Shown here: positions 40,250-52,185 of the stretch, one piece after another
Layout: every line of letters starts with the position of its first letter
Position numbering within the stretch: the first letter of the stretch is position 1
Source: Atriophallophorus winterbourni
Lineage: Eukaryota; Platyhelminthes; Trematoda; Plagiorchiida; Microphallidae
DNA length: 64,000 nt
Reading direction: 5' to 3'
NCBI GenBank assembly: GCA_013407085.1
Contig: JACCGJ010019686.1
Span: 1 to 64,000 of the forward strand
Position numbers and translations under genes: made by a program
The notes under the pieces: model-generated
Seen by the model: only the letters and a program-made list of their open reading frames with translations
What the model was told of the DNA's origin: nothing
The model's database searches: none

Positions 40250-43200
40250 TTGCAAGTAACTCACGAAATCATCATCCTCGTCAGCCCAAGAAACGATCTA
40301 CTAGTCGTTCTAACGGACCGCGAAGCCAGACATTAGACGCAGCAGCTCTGTCTGGCACCCTTCAAAACCGACTTTTCTACGTTAACGACCGGGCCACTGA
40401 AATGCGATTCCTCATCGACACTGGTGCTGAGATTAGCGTTATCCCACCATCCACTAAGGAACGCAAGAGCCCTTCGTCAATGACGTTGCAGGCGGCAAAC
40501 GGCACGAAAATTTCCACTTTCGGTCAAAGATCACTTTCTGTCGAATTGGGTCTACGACGCGACTTTCGATGGATTTTCACGCTGGCTGATGTCAAAGTAC
40601 CGATACTGGGAGCAGATTTCCTCTCACATTTTGATCTGTCAGTCAATATAGCTTAACGAAAGCTTATTGATAATTTGACAAAGATTAACTCCTTTGGTAA
40701 TTCCTGCGATTCCCCTATTCAAACCATTCGTGTACTCACTCCTGACATCCCATCTGCGTTCAGTGACTTACTGAAAGAATTTTCGGAAGTTTTCAAACCC
40801 TGTACACAAGCTGCGGTCGTTAAACATAACGTTAAACACCACATTGTGACCCGTGGTCCTCCAGTGTTTAGCAAGCCCCGTCGTTTGGCTCCAAACAAGT
40901 TCGATGTAGCGAAACGTGAGTTTGAACATATGCTCAAACTGGGAATTATCCGGCCATCCAAATCGCCCTGGGCAAGCCCCCTTCACATGGTGGAGAAAAA
41001 TAAATCTGATGCTTGGCGACCATGTGGTGATTACCGTTCCCTTAACAGAGTTACTGTTCCCGATCGTTACCCCATTCCCCATATTCATGACTTTGCACTT
41101 TCATTACACGGAAAGACAGTGTTTTCTAAACTAGATTTGGTGCCTGCTTATCACCAGATACCTGTCGCCGACGAAGATATCCCTAAAACAGCTATTACCA
41201 CACCCTTTGGTCTTTTCGAATTTTTAAAAATGCCCTTCGGTTTACGCAATGCTGCTCAAACCTTCCAGAGATTCATGGACCAAGTTTTCCAGGGATTATC
41301 TTTTGTGCATGTCTACATTGATGACGTCCTGATCGCCAGTTCTTCTCAACAGGAACATGCAGAACATCTGCATGCTGTTTTTCAGCGACTTTCACAATTT
41401 GGCGTTGTGGTTAACCCAGATAAATGCCTTTTTGCTGTCGCTTCCCTCGAAATCTTGGGACATCATGTCGATCAAAACGGAATTTGCCCTGTGCTTGATA
41501 AAATTTCGTCCATCAATGATTATCCATGTCCCACCTCGCTTCGACAGTTACGTCGATTCCTCGGGTTAGTTAACTATTACAGAAGATTTATTCCAAACTG
41601 TGCTAACATCGCTCAACCGATGACTGATTTGTTACGCGGAACGGAACGACAATTTAAAATGACTGCAGATGCTGCTGAATCGTTTCAGAGATTAAAATCT
41701 GCACTAAAAGAAGCATCTACGTTATCCTACATGTCCAGGAATCCCAACGCTTCACTTTCACTTGCCACCGATGCATCACAAGCAGCAGTCGGCGCTGTCC
41801 TGCAGCAAAGTATTGACGGTGTTACTAAACCGCTTGCATTCTTTTCTCGTCGTCTACAACCCACCCAAACCCGCTATAGTACATTTGGTCGCGAATTGTT
41901 AGCTATATATTATGCTGTTCGTCATTTTAGACATTTGCTTGAAGGTCGCGATTTCATTGTTTGGACCGACCACAAACCTCTCACTTTTGCTTTGTCCGCC
42001 ACAGCTGATAGATATTCACCACGTGAGATACGTCACCTTGACTATATTTCTCAATTTACGAGTGACATTCGCTATCTATCTGCTTCGTCGAACACAGTTG
42101 CGATGCATTTTCTCGCATGCAACTCACAGCACTCAGTCGATCGAACTTTGATCTCACGCAGCTAGCAGAGGCTCAGCAACATGACAGTGACATGCAGCAC
42201 TACCAATCTTCGTCATCCCTCCGAGTCCAACGTATTCCCATTCCCAACTCCAGTTTGACTGTTTTGTGTGATTTTTCCAACGAACATTCCCGTCCTTTAG
42301 TACCGAAATTACTTAGGAAATCCATTTTTGAACATTCCCTTTCTCATTCCGGCATTCATGCTACTCGTAAGTTGATCACTGATCGATTTGTTTGGCCGAA
42401 CATGCATGCAGATATTCAAAATTGGACAAAAGCCTGTCTCCAGTGCCAACGCAGTAAAGTTCAACGCCATACTCTTAGTGCTCCAGGATCTTTTCCTCCA
42501 CCAAGCCAACGTTTTCAGCACGTTCATCTCGACATTGTCGGTCCTCTGGCTATCTCTAATGGTTTCACCCACATTTAACTTGTGTTGACCGTTTCAGCCG
42601 CTGGCCTATAGCCATTCCCATTACCGGTATTATAGCTGAGACCGTAGCGAAAAACTTTCTACAATACTGGATAAGTAATTACGGTGTTCCATCTACTATT
42701 ACTACTGATCGTGGATCACAGTTCCAATCTACCCTTTTTCGTGAGTTGACTATACTCCTCGGCTCTAACCACATCAAAATCACAGCCTATCATCCTTGCG
42801 CGAACGGACTTGTTGAACGGTTTCATCGACAGCTGGAAGCAACATTGATTTCACATGGTAATACCGAAAACGGGGCAGAGAACCTGCCAGTGATACTTCT
42901 TGGCATACGTGCTACCGTCAAAGAAGATCTCGGATGTTCTGCAGCAGAGTTAGTTTACGGCACACCACTCCGTCTCCCAGGTGAATTGATCGCATCCCCT
43001 GACGTTGCAGCTGACATTACTATTCCCCACTATGTCAATCGCATACGCTCCTTCATGCGTCAATTACGTGCCACCCCCACTCGTCCATACACCCGTAACG
43101 TTTACGTACCAAGTGATTTGCATTCATGCTCTTTTGTTTTTGTTCGAACTGATCATACGCGCAAACCCCTGCAAGCCCCATACACCGGTCCCTTCAAAGT

Positions 43201-43423
43201 CGTTAGCCGCTGTGACAAATACTTCGTCATCGAACGAAATGGTTCTCGAGATACTGTTGCAATTAATCGATTGAAAGCAGCTTTTATTGAACCAGTCTGC
43301 GATGAAACACCACCTCCAGACGTTCATACCCAAAGTGGTACCCCGGATGTTGACCTTTTCCTATCAACCCCACCCAATTCTCAGTCGACCCAACCAACCC
43401 AACCATGTAAACTCTCTCTTTAA
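40246..43423 (+). pseudogene. Pol of CsRn1-type Gypsy element (PR-RT-RH-IN), frameshifted
   Basis: Protease: FLIDTGAEISVIPP (40411-40452). A TAA at 40654 separates it from RT/RNase H (40675-42165): RT motifs [37 protein letters not shown] and YIDD ([13 protein letters not shown] near 41315); RNase H residues in LATDAS, GRELLA and TDHKPL. A one-base loss near 42105 shifts the frame into the integrase zinc region (SHSGIHATRKL, ACLQCQRSK) and core D (HLDIVGPL). A second shift near 42580 leads to [10 protein letters not shown] and NGLVERFHR, so the three acidic residues remain. All catalytic motifs are readable but no single frame spans them. Confidence 0.9.
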
Positions 43424-43558
43424 TCATCTGACTCACCCTCTCCAATTCACAAAACTCGATCAGGCCGGAGAGTCAGGTGGCCTGCAAACTTTGCAGACTA
43501 CGCTGATTAACTATACTTTCGTTTCGAGCGTTTCACTCTCTTCTAACGTTCTGAAGAG

Positions 43559-43833
43559 TGAGTATTATGGTGTTTTTGATTATTGTATATTTTATTACAA
43601 TAACCCTACATATTTCATTATTGTTTTGTTTTAATGATACATGTAAATATGTACACAATTTGAATATACGATTCACGCCGCGCTCGTATTCTGCTTTGGC
43701 ACAAGTATATCGCGTGTGACTGCCTGGGATCTGTATGCTGTTATTCGTTGCGAACTGTGTTCCGGTTTATTGCGTTCAATAACCAGAGACGTACTTTGTT
43801 AGTGGTGAAATCTCCGTTGGATCAACCGCTACA
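43559..43833 (+). repeat. 3' LTR of Gypsy element
   Basis: Starts TGAGTATTATGG and ends CGCTACA. Pairs with 39240-39512. No strong polypurine tract is visible just before it; only a short GAAGAG. Confidence 0.85.
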
Positions 43834-43839
43834 CTCTAA

Positions 43840-44740
43840 CCAAAGACGGACGGTGTAAGAATCAAATTTAATATCAAGTTGTTCTAGACTTATCCTCGTG
43901 GAGTTGTTAACATTTTGCATCAAGTTGAGTTTGGACATTGTACACAGATCTTCTCCACATAAAAGTTTCACTTTTCAAAATCAAAACCAACAGGTTTATA
44001 TAAGGCATTTCAAGATCTTCCAGAATGATAGTCACCAAACCGCAATGCTATTCGAATTGAGAACATTATGCAGCATGCTTCTTATCAGGCGTCCAGATAA
44101 AAACTCCATGGTTTTGTAGACCAACAGCTAGAATTTAAATTCCACTAGACGATTTCGGCAGTTACGGCAGCAAATTTATATATTTGCTGCACATCAACGG
44201 CTATGTGATCTTCATGATACAGTTCAACATTACCTGAAAATCTAGAAGGCACAGTCACACTTATAATGCGTATATTTTAGAAATTATATATTTCTTTATT
44301 TATTACCGAAAAATCATCTTAATTTAAAATGCGAGTTGTTAGATTGGCCAAGAAATTTCAAGTTCTCTTCGAGATTTGTCAATATCGACGGTGTTTAGAC
44401 AGAATCTACCTACTTTTAAGAAAAAAATCGGAGAATTTTTAAACGAAACAAACAAACTGAAGGGAATCTTATAGAACATCTAATGAACACGAAAGACATA
44501 AATAAAATGTGAACGTTTAAGTAACGAGAATTTTTATAATTCAATCACAGAATTTGTATGAGAGTGAAAAATACGTGAATAAGCTTGGTGGGGTTAACAC
44601 AAACAGTTCATAATGTTTCTTTATAATATACAACAAATTACTTATTTGTGGAAAATTAAAACAAACAGAATGAGAATACCGAAAAGAATAAATAATTTCA
44701 AAAGGTGTAAAATTTAATTAGTTATAAAATTCGAAATTAT
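43840..44740. other. No recognisable feature
   Basis: AT-rich sequence between the Gypsy element and the candidate exon; nothing recognised. Confidence 0.35.
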
Positions 44741-44744
44741 TGCA

Positions 44745-44931
44745 GCTGAAAAGTATGCCTCATTGTTCACTGAAACTTTGTGCACGTTATTCAATTCATG
44801 ATTGCATCTGGAAGTGGTCCCAGTTCCAGATTTCCTTCGACGGTATGCGGTTGAGCACCCGGCACTTCGATATCGAGTGTACAGTTCGTACTTTTCACAC
44901 GTTCTTGTTTCCGAATATCTGGAAAGTAAAG
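44745..44931 (+). pseudogene. Candidate host exon with internal stop, unidentified
   Basis: Between an acceptor-like ATTATTGCAG (ending 44745) and a donor-like GAAA/GTAAAG (44930) one frame reads AEKYASLFTETLCTLFNS, a TGA, then LHLEVVPVPDFLRRYAVEHP and ALRYRVYSSYFSHVLVSEYL. The composition is strongly protein-like. The stop suggests a pseudogene or misjudged boundary. No family was recognised. The CR1-like element at 44937 begins directly after it. Confidence 0.35.
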
Positions 44932-44936
44932 TAGGG

Positions 44937-46063
44937 TTTCTCTTCACCAGCACGGTGAGAGGTCAGCTATTCAGGAAACAAGGCAATAATATGCGTAAAC
45001 AATGTGTGGTGTCTGAAATCACTAGCCTAGTCGAGGTAAAGTGAAACACAGTCATATACTGCGTGTGGGCTAATTTGCTGTCGGGTTGTCCAGGCCTAGA
45101 CAGATATGATAAAAATGTAAAAATACGTTTTTTTGTTTTTCTAAAGTTTTTTTATTAGACAATATGCCGAATTATGATAGACCATTTAACGTCTAATTCC
45201 CTTTTAAGGCTCAACACATTTGATAGGCTTACTTTACAATCTGGGAGCTTGTTCCAGAAGTTGACCACACGTTTGCTGAAAAAGTGCTCACGTGCCATCA
45301 ACCTGGGCCTACTCTTAAGAAGTTTCATGGAATTACACCTTGTAGCTGCTTTAGGGGCAAGATGAAGGATTTCAGTAGTATTATCGCCCGTAAGACCCTT
45401 AGGGATTTTGAAGGCTTCTATTAGGTCACCTCGCAGCCGCCGTCACTTTAGTGAGAACAAACCGAGGTCCTTGAGTCTAGCCTCATAAGTTTTACCTGCC
45501 TGACCCTCAACCTTCCTAGACGCAAGACGCTGGACCCTTTCGAGACATGCTATATCCTCTTTTAAGTACGGTGCCCAGGATTGAACGCAGTACTCCAAGT
45601 GAGGCCGCACGACTACTTTGTATAAGGGAATGAAGATCGGAGGTTTTCGGCAAGATAACGCTGAGCGAAGTCTGGATAATTCTCTGCGAGCCTTGTTTGC
45701 AGCTTTGGCACATTGAGTAGCCCATATAAAAATGCCTGTTATAGTAATGCCAAGATCCTTCACTTTCTGAGCCGCCGCAATTGTGATAGTTCCTTCACCA
45801 ACTTCTAGTTGGGTTGTCGCTAAATCAGTCGACAGAAGACAGCTCTTCCCCAGGTTTAGTGGCAAGTCCCAGGTCTTTGTCCACTCGATTACTTTTTCTA
45901 AATCAGAGATAAGCGTATCTCTACTGTCGGTTCCCAGAATCTTACCATCATCAGCAAACAGGAAGCAGCGTGAACTCAAACACGCTGCCAGGTCGTTTAC
46001 AAAAATAAGAAAAGGTAATGGACCAAGCACCGAGCCTTTAGGGAAAAGTGACCATGTCACCAT
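44937..46063 (-). mobile_element. CR1-like retrotransposon, RT C-terminal half (head-to-head partner 1)
   Basis: Minus-strand frame 45443-46063 starts at motif B (KGSVLGPLPFLIFVNDLAAC) and includes FADDGKILGT, LEKVIEWTKTWDLPLNLGKS and YKVVVRPHLEYCVQSWAPYL. Decayed coding continues to about 45180 and the 3' end lies at 44937, where the complement of GGTGAAGAGAAACCC matches the 3' end of the plus-strand partner at 48205-48222. 5'-truncated at the junction with that partner. Confidence 0.85.
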
Positions 46064-48222
46064 AATATTCCAGGCAATTCTCTGTTTTCATAAGCTACCG
46101 GTCAAATACAGGCGTAATCTAAATCGAGTTGACTGGAATGCTGTACGGCTTTCCGCTTTACGATGTGACTGGTTCTCTGAAACCAATGATATCAAAAGTA
46201 AATGGTCGGTTATTAAGCGCAATATTTTAAGTCTTCAAGACCTTTACTGAACTTTTCGACCTATACGGCTAAAGAACAAGCCACCTTGGTGGACTCCTGC
46301 GGTGCGACGCAACATTATTAGGCGTGACAGACACTGGCGGAGATACACAGCCTTGCCAACCTATAGAAATTGGTCGTGCTATAAGGCTTCGAGGAACAAC
46401 CCAGTAAAGCTACAAGGAAGCTTAAGCGATGCTACGAAACTTACCTGGCGAAGTCTGCTAAATAGTACCCTAAGAAGTAGTTATGTTCAGTCTAAGGGTA
46501 AGACAAAGGAGCACATAGGTACCCTAATATTAGACAATGGCCAGAAAGCCAATTCTGACCCTGAAAAGGCAGCAGCTTTGCTGGATTATTTTCGAAGCGT
46601 ACATAGAATGGATGGCGGGGATGCGATTCACTCAGTCCCAACTCTTAATACGGAAATGGGTGCCTCACTAAGCGAAGTAGTTTTTTGTACGGATGATGTC
46701 GCACGTGTCCTAAAGAATCTAGACGGAAATAAATCCGCCGGACCTGACGATGTGCATCCTAAAATTGTAAAGGAAATATCTACGGTACTAGCAGGGCCTC
46801 TATGTGAGTTATATAACGAATCGTTCTGCAAAGGCATCCTACCAGATGACTGGAAGAAAGCCATTGTCGTACCCATTCAAAAGGGAGGTTGCGCAAACAT
46901 AGTTAAGAATTTCCGACCGGTAAGCTTGACTAGTGTTTTATGTAAAACCTTGGAGAGACTTATCAGGGATCGATTGTGCAACCACCTCGTGCACAATTCA
47001 TCATTAGGCACGGTTCAACATGGATTTCTTAAAGTAGGGTAGTGTCTCTCAAATCTTCACGACTGGATAAACAGTTTTCTTCGAGATACATCCTTCCAGG
47101 TCCGTGTAGGCGATACTACCTCTGAATTCGCAACAGTTACCAGTGGGGTCCCACAAGGTTCAGTATTAGGCCCAATACTCTTTCTGATCTTCATCGATGA
47201 TCTGGCATCGCAGTTGTCATGTCCCTGTTACATGTTTGCTGATGATGTCAAATTCACCGGATCCAGTGATCACGGTGATTTGTTGAGAGATATTGAAAAG
47301 GTCATTAAATGGTCGCAGGATTGGGATCTTCCTCTGAACTATAGTAAATGTCATCTGTTGTCTGCAGCAGTCGACAGAATTACAGTAACTGCGAATAACG
47401 GTAGGATCGACTTTCAATCTATTCAGAGGATTAAGGATTTGGGTATAGTCGTAACAGCGGACTTCAAATGGGCTGCGCAGTGTGCCACCGCTGCACAACG
47501 AGCTAGAGGAGAACTCTTTAGGCTTAAATCCGTTCTGACATGTAGAACGCCGGAAGTGTTTATCCCTTTATATACGGCGATTGTCAGGCCGCATTTAGAA
47601 TACTGCGTGCAAGCCTGGAGTCCCTTCTTTCAAAAGGACATATTACTATTAGAAAGAGTACAACGACTGGCTACCAAAATGGTTGAAGGTATGTTTGGGA
47701 AACCCTACGAAGAACGTCTAATTTCTTTAGGTCTCTTCTCCCTTCGGCGTCGGCGTCTACGGGGTGACCTCATAGAAACTTTCAAAATCCTGAAAGGCTT
47801 AGGCGACGAGGGCTGTCAAATCCTGTTCTCTCGAGCGATCAACCCCTCAACTAGAGGACATACATTGAAGCTCGCGAAAAACCACAGCCGTCTGAATCTT
47901 AGGCAACACTTTTTCAGTGAAAGAGTGGTAAGCTTCTGGAACAAGCTGCCTGAGAAACTAATAGCTTGCACATCAATAGGTGCATTCAAAAGGGGTTTAG
48001 ATGCCTTGTGGCTTGGGCTTTTCCCAGACTTTTTCCCGTGAATATGCCTGTTGTCTGTTGTCAGAATTGTCCATTTTTGTTCATTTTGAAATTATATGGT
48101 CTTGACCACAATTTAAAAAAATCCTGTTATATAATGCCTCGTTTTAAATGTCATGTTTTAAATGTACGCACCAATTTTCCATAGCTAACCTCTCACCGGC
48201 TTGGTGAAGAGAAACCCTTTCC
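46064..48222 (+). mobile_element. CR1-like retrotransposon, RT region with internal deletion (head-to-head partner 2)
   Basis: Linker and RT start at 46090-47042 (SAGPDDVHPKIVKEISTVLA, GILPDDWKKAIVVPIQKGGC, NFRPVSLTSVLCKTLERLI), then a stop and a jump from CLSNL directly to DWINSFLRDTSFQVRVGD at 47043-47110. The jump removes catalytic motif A (the FD...AFD block). Motif B (TSGVPQGSVLGPILFLIF) and FADDVKFTG follow, with an intact C-terminal frame 47214-48041 (LEYCVQAWSPFFQKDILLLE, RRRRLRGDLIETFKILKGL, HFFSERVVSFWNKLPEKLI). 3' end at about 48222. Inactive. Confidence 0.88.
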
Positions 48223-48239
48223 GTTTTTCTCAGTCGCAG

Positions 48240-48596
48240 CTACAAATTCTGGGACCAAAGGACGGCTTGGAAAACACCGGACGTACCTTCGCATACGACG
48301 AGGATACCAGAAAAAAATGAACCAACTTTGGCAGTGGTGGGCGCTCCTTTGAAGCTTTTCACAGACGGAAATTCTGGACGCTCGATTGGCTTATCCCTTG
48401 GCAGCGCGATCGTCGAGGATATCCAAATCACAATAAGAAAAAACGCTTTGGCAGTGGTGGTAGCTTCTATGCAGCTTTCCACCGAAAGAAATTCTGGACG
48501 CTCGATTGGCTCGTTAGCCACATACTGTCCAGTGCAAACCGAATTGAACTGAACTGAAAATAAAACGGTAATTATACAAATGTTAAGGTCGAACAT
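48240..48596 (-). CDS. Unidentified ORF with hydrophobic N-terminus and two PIERPEF repeats
   Basis: 118-codon minus-strand frame from a true ATG at 48596. The start (MFDLNICIITVLFSVQFN) could be a signal peptide. Two copies of PIERPEF(L/P)SV followed by a TTAK block are spaced exactly 40 codons apart, and a second hydrophobic run (FFLIVIWISSTIAL) lies between them. No family recognised. Could be a small secreted or membrane protein, or an accident of a duplicated repeat. Confidence 0.3.
   Translation of the reverse strand: MFDLNICIITVLFSVQFNSVCTGQYVANEPIERPEFLSVESCIEATTTAKAFFLIVIWISSTIALPRDKPIERPEFPSVKSFKGAPTTAKVGSFFSGILVVCEGTSGVFQAVLWSQNL
48326..48511. repeat. Direct repeat, 66-bp units with 120-bp period
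   Basis: Copies at 48326-48391 and 48446-48511 share CTTTGGCAGTGGTGG at one end and TTCTGGACGCTCGATTGGCT at the other; about nine differences lie in the middle. The period is a multiple of three, so both fall in the same frame. Confidence 0.85.
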
Positions 48597-48599
48597 AAA

Positions 48600-49185
48600 T
48601 ACATTTCTCCTGTTGTTAACAACCGTAAAAATAGTTGGATAACATTTGTACAGATGGTAGCTTGTTTAAAATATGAAGTTGATAGAATATTGGGAAATTA
48701 AATGATAAAAGTTCGTATTTTTAACGAATACAACAGTAATTGTTTGAATTGGGTTAATTACAGTTTGGGTAGGTCAGAATCGCAATGTTTATTCATGTAT
48801 GTTGTTCCAAATGCAACTTCAAACGCAGATAAGCGTATAGGGAGTTCACTTCATCGGGTCACGGAGATATGAGTGGTATCGCCATTTCAAGAATTGTGAG
48901 AGTGTATTTTGTTGAATTTCAACAATTCTGAAAATTAAATTCTCAAGAAAAATTACTACTATTACAATTGCTATTAGAATTATTAAGTATAAATGGCGAC
49001 GGGAATGGTTCAATAAATTGTGGGGTTGACTTAGTTCTGGACTATTTTTACAGAAAACATTCTAGACTGTCTTTGCTTCGTTAGAAGGCTTTATTTGAAC
49101 ATTAAATGTGCTTATTTACTGTTATTTGTGTTATCTTTCTTTCCAAAAATCAGTGGATTATGATATTGCGTCAGTCTCTCGGCAA
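48600..49185. other. No recognisable feature
   Basis: No gene or repeat recognised; may include the lost 5' part of the Gypsy relic that follows. Confidence 0.35.
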
Positions 49186-49189
49186 GGAA

Positions 49190-51960
49190 GGCCAAATACA
49201 CTTCGACGCGATGGATCTGCTAAAGAATTAGAAACTTTTTGATGCGTTAACTGGCTTTGTATCCCTATGGGGTATTCACCGGAAAGTTACCGTCTCACCT
49301 TATCAATGTCTTAAGTTGATGCAAATACCTGAAAAAAACCTTAATAAGTTTATTTCACGCATTCATCAAGCAATATCCGAATGAAGGTATAGAGAAATCA
49401 GACAGGAAATGATAGAAAAAGTGATGAAGATTCAATATCTCCTATCTGGAGTGGCCGACCATCAAACAAGAAAAAACTGCTCGCTAAAAATGAGTCTGAG
49501 TTAACTTGTTAGTAGGCTTGTGCGATTTTGCGACAAAAGGAACATCTGAAGCAACAATTGGACTCGACAAGGATCTCTCAACAAGGATGCACAAAATTTC
49601 ACAAATTAGCTGCTTGTTCATCAGTAAAAAGCAACGTTCTGACCTGCGTTTTTCAGTTTTATAGTTGTAGTGAAAAACATGAAAGCGCCAGGGTATGTCG
49701 ACATCAGAAGACAAAGTGCAATAATTGCGGTAAAATAAGCTATTTGCACGCTCTTTTGTTGGTAACCGGTAAACGTCTTTGCTTTAAGAACGGATTTCAA
49801 TGAGTCTACTTTGCAATCGAATCACGTTACGTCGACTACTTCAGAGCCAATTAAATTAGTCTCATATATGCTATCTGTTAAAATGACCCGTGCTCTAATT
49901 TTATTGAAAGTTCAAACAGAATCGCCACCAACTCTCATAGAACGAAAATTGATAGACCTAAATTGGTTGATTCCACCAAGTACAAATATTTCCCAAAGTT
50001 ACACGGGGAAACATTGATATGCTTGTGAAGTGCCAGGTAACCGTTGAATACAATAGTACTACATCAAAGTTACCGGTTTACTCAGAGCAAGCCGCCCCAT
50101 CGAACATACTCGACCGTGATTGGTTACAACACTTCAGTCTCATAATCTCCAGAGTGCATTCAGTAGCCATTTATACTTTCTCTTCGACGCTTCAGCGTTA
50201 AAAGAACGTCTTTGATGATCCAAAACTTGGAATGTTACCAAATTTCAAAACCAAAATCAACCTGCGAGATCACATCATCCTAAATGGTTCATACCACGAA
50301 TTTATTTGTTTACCTTACAGCCTAAAGTATTGGAGGAATTAAAACGTTTGCCGGACAATTGATGCATCAATTTGGCAGCTCCAACCTTACCTATGCACAG
50401 GTCTAATGACAACGTACGAATATGTGGTGACCTCAACCTAACTCTGAACAGATTAGCATTTGCTGATCAATACCCGTTACCGAAAATATAAAATTCGTAC
50501 GAAATCTTGGCTTGGGGCAAAATTAACGAAAATGGACTTCAGTCATACCTACTTCCAAAGGTTGTCACAGCCGGGGGTGGCAGTGGGGATGAGCTCCCAC
50601 TGTCTATAAAATGCTCCCATAAGGCGTGCGTCTCGAACAGCCTCTGACAACCAAAGCTCAGCTCCTGGCCTGCACGTGGCGGAACTGCTCCTATTGACAG
50701 GAGAAAGGGCGGAGGCGGGTGACTGGCGCCTCAAAACCAGTTTGCTCCGGGCAGATGGAGCTCGTTAGCCTGAGAGGGCAGTCTATCTAAGGGAAGGAAA
50801 ACCCTGATTTCAAACCTCCGCTGCCTTGGGGCATACCCGATTGCGGGAAAGGCTTCGGGAGTGAACCCTGAGAAGCATCCCTGCTGCCTTGCGGGAAGAA
50901 TTTTGAGTCAAAGGCTCCGGGTGGGGTCCCGTAAGCTAACCCCCTTCTTCGGCCTTGGCAACCGGGTAGTATGTCGCCTACAACAAGAACCATGGATTCT
51001 ACTTCAACCACAACTTGCTGTCAAAATTACGTTGTAAACAGACAGACAACAAAAAATCGCCCCTTGTTTTCTTTTTTTCTTTCATCATGTACCTTCTTCA
51101 TGGTATACTTGTTGGCACATCGTCTGTAAAGACTTGTGTGATAATAATAATAATAATAACTCTCAAATCGAATTAAATAAATGTTTCCAGAAGCTTACCA
51201 CCATTGCAACATGTATGGGTTCGATCAGCTATACAATCTTGCTGTTTGGCATCAGCTCAGTCCCTGGGATATTTCAACGCGTGATCGATAACTTGTTTAG
51301 AGATATACCAAAAATGTGCTTAAATGAACTATATCCCGATTATCGGAAGGACGTACGACGAACACTTGGAAACGCTTTATCGCGTACTTTAGCGAGTCGT
51401 AAAGGGAGGGGTATGTTTGAAGATATGTAAGTGCAAAATAATGATTAATTCTGTTGAATACTTTAGTTTTAAACTCGATCGAACCGGGTTACACCCATTA
51501 TCAGTCCGAATGAAAGCCATCCTAGAGACGCCTGCATCACGAAACGAAACCTAACTACGATCTTTCATAGTCATGCTGTCCCATTAGCGAAGGTTTCGGC
51601 AAACCATTTTAATATTCTATCTCCCTTACAGAAATTGTTAAAGAAGGTTGTAAAGAGAGCAGCAAATATTTTAAAATGCTAAACGCCTTTGGCTCCCTCG
51701 GGGATCTTGTTTCATTTCGATTCCGAGAAACCTCTGCTATAGAGTGTGACGATCCGCCTAACGACGTTGGTTTGATGATGTGGCATAGATATGATCATAC
51801 GGAATTTCGTCCGATTGCATTTACGATATGTACACTAAATTCTCCAGAGAAAAGTTACTCACAATTAGACAACGAGGCTCTTACCGTAATAATCGGATAG
51901 AAGCGTTTTCATCAATATTTATGCGCAAATGTTTTTCACATATTGACTGATCATAGAACC
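49190..51960 (+). mobile_element. Gypsy LTR retrotransposon relic (gag to RNase H), split by an insertion
   Basis: Different clade from the 39240 element. Gag with CCHC-type knuckles (CSEKHESARVCRHQ, KCNNCGKISYLHA near 49665-49755), protease end (SNILDRDWLQHFSL near 50098), and RT up to KMDFSHTYFQ at 50530-50553. After a 605-bp insertion RT resumes (LTTIATCMGSISYTILLFGI, SSVPGIFQRVIDNLFRDI at 51200-51310), then a decayed catalytic region and RNase H (AFTICTLNSPEKSYSQLDNE, HILTDHR to 51955). Many stops. Its 3' side is cut by a hammerhead short repeat. Confidence 0.85.
50554..51159 (+). mobile_element. RTE-leader-derived insertion with (TAA)n tail
   Basis: Starts AAGGTTGTCACAGCCGGGGG like the RTE-like element's 5' end and keeps its leader (GGCGGAACTGCTCCTATTGA, GACTGGCGCCTCAAAACCAG). 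It then continues into non-coding sequence unlike the RTE coding region and ends in TAA repeats (51141-51159). Inserted in the RT of the Gypsy relic. Best described as a short non-autonomous relative that borrows the RTE 5' end. Confidence 0.8.
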
Positions 51961-51964
51961 GCTA

Positions 51965-52185
51965 TGCGTTTAGCGGTGGATAAATGGTAAACTAGATTAT
52001 ATTTGAATGCCACTGTTGCATAGGGTTCGTACAACGAACCACGATGTTCAAACATAGATTCACATGGTGATTTGTGGTCGTGCACTCGCGGCGCTTATGG
52101 ATGACCAAAGTAATGTGTTGCTCACATCCCCCGAAATTACACTCCACTACCGGTTTCTGGCTGTTTGCCGACATCAGATGAAGAC
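51965..52185 (-). mobile_element. Hammerhead short repeat (class A)
   Basis: Minus-strand class A copy carrying GGGTTCGTACAACGAACCAC, GATGACCAAAGTAATGTGTT and the core at 52144-52181. It joins the Gypsy relic on one side and a CR1-like fragment on the other. Confidence 0.75.
52144..52181 (-). ncRNA. Hammerhead ribozyme core (class A), one core substitution
   Basis: Minus strand: CTGATGT (A9 changed to T), stem II GGC/GCC with loop AAACA, GAAA, stem III AC-CG-GT, cleavage base A, stem I TCAT/GTGG by two Watson-Crick and two wobble pairs. Likely weak or inactive. Confidence 0.6.

Larger units (their letters stand above)
39240..43833 (+). mobile_element. CsRn1/Boudicca-type Gypsy LTR retrotransposon, complete but broken
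   Basis: 4.6-kb element with LTRs at both ends, a tRNA-Trp-like primer site, gag, protease, reverse transcriptase, RNase H and integrase in Ty3/Gypsy order. Coding is interrupted by one stop between protease and RT (40654) and by frameshifts near 42105 and 42580. The LTRs differ by about a dozen substitutions and three single-base gaps over roughly 265 bp. No convincing target-site duplication was seen next to the LTRs. Clade from Gag and Pol sequence and the primer site; this assignment is from family knowledge. Confidence 0.92.

Noticed and set aside
46064..48041. Plus-strand CR1-like frames as a host reverse-transcriptase gene
   Set aside because: Motif A is deleted, frames are broken, and the 3' end is shared with the neighbouring truncated element.
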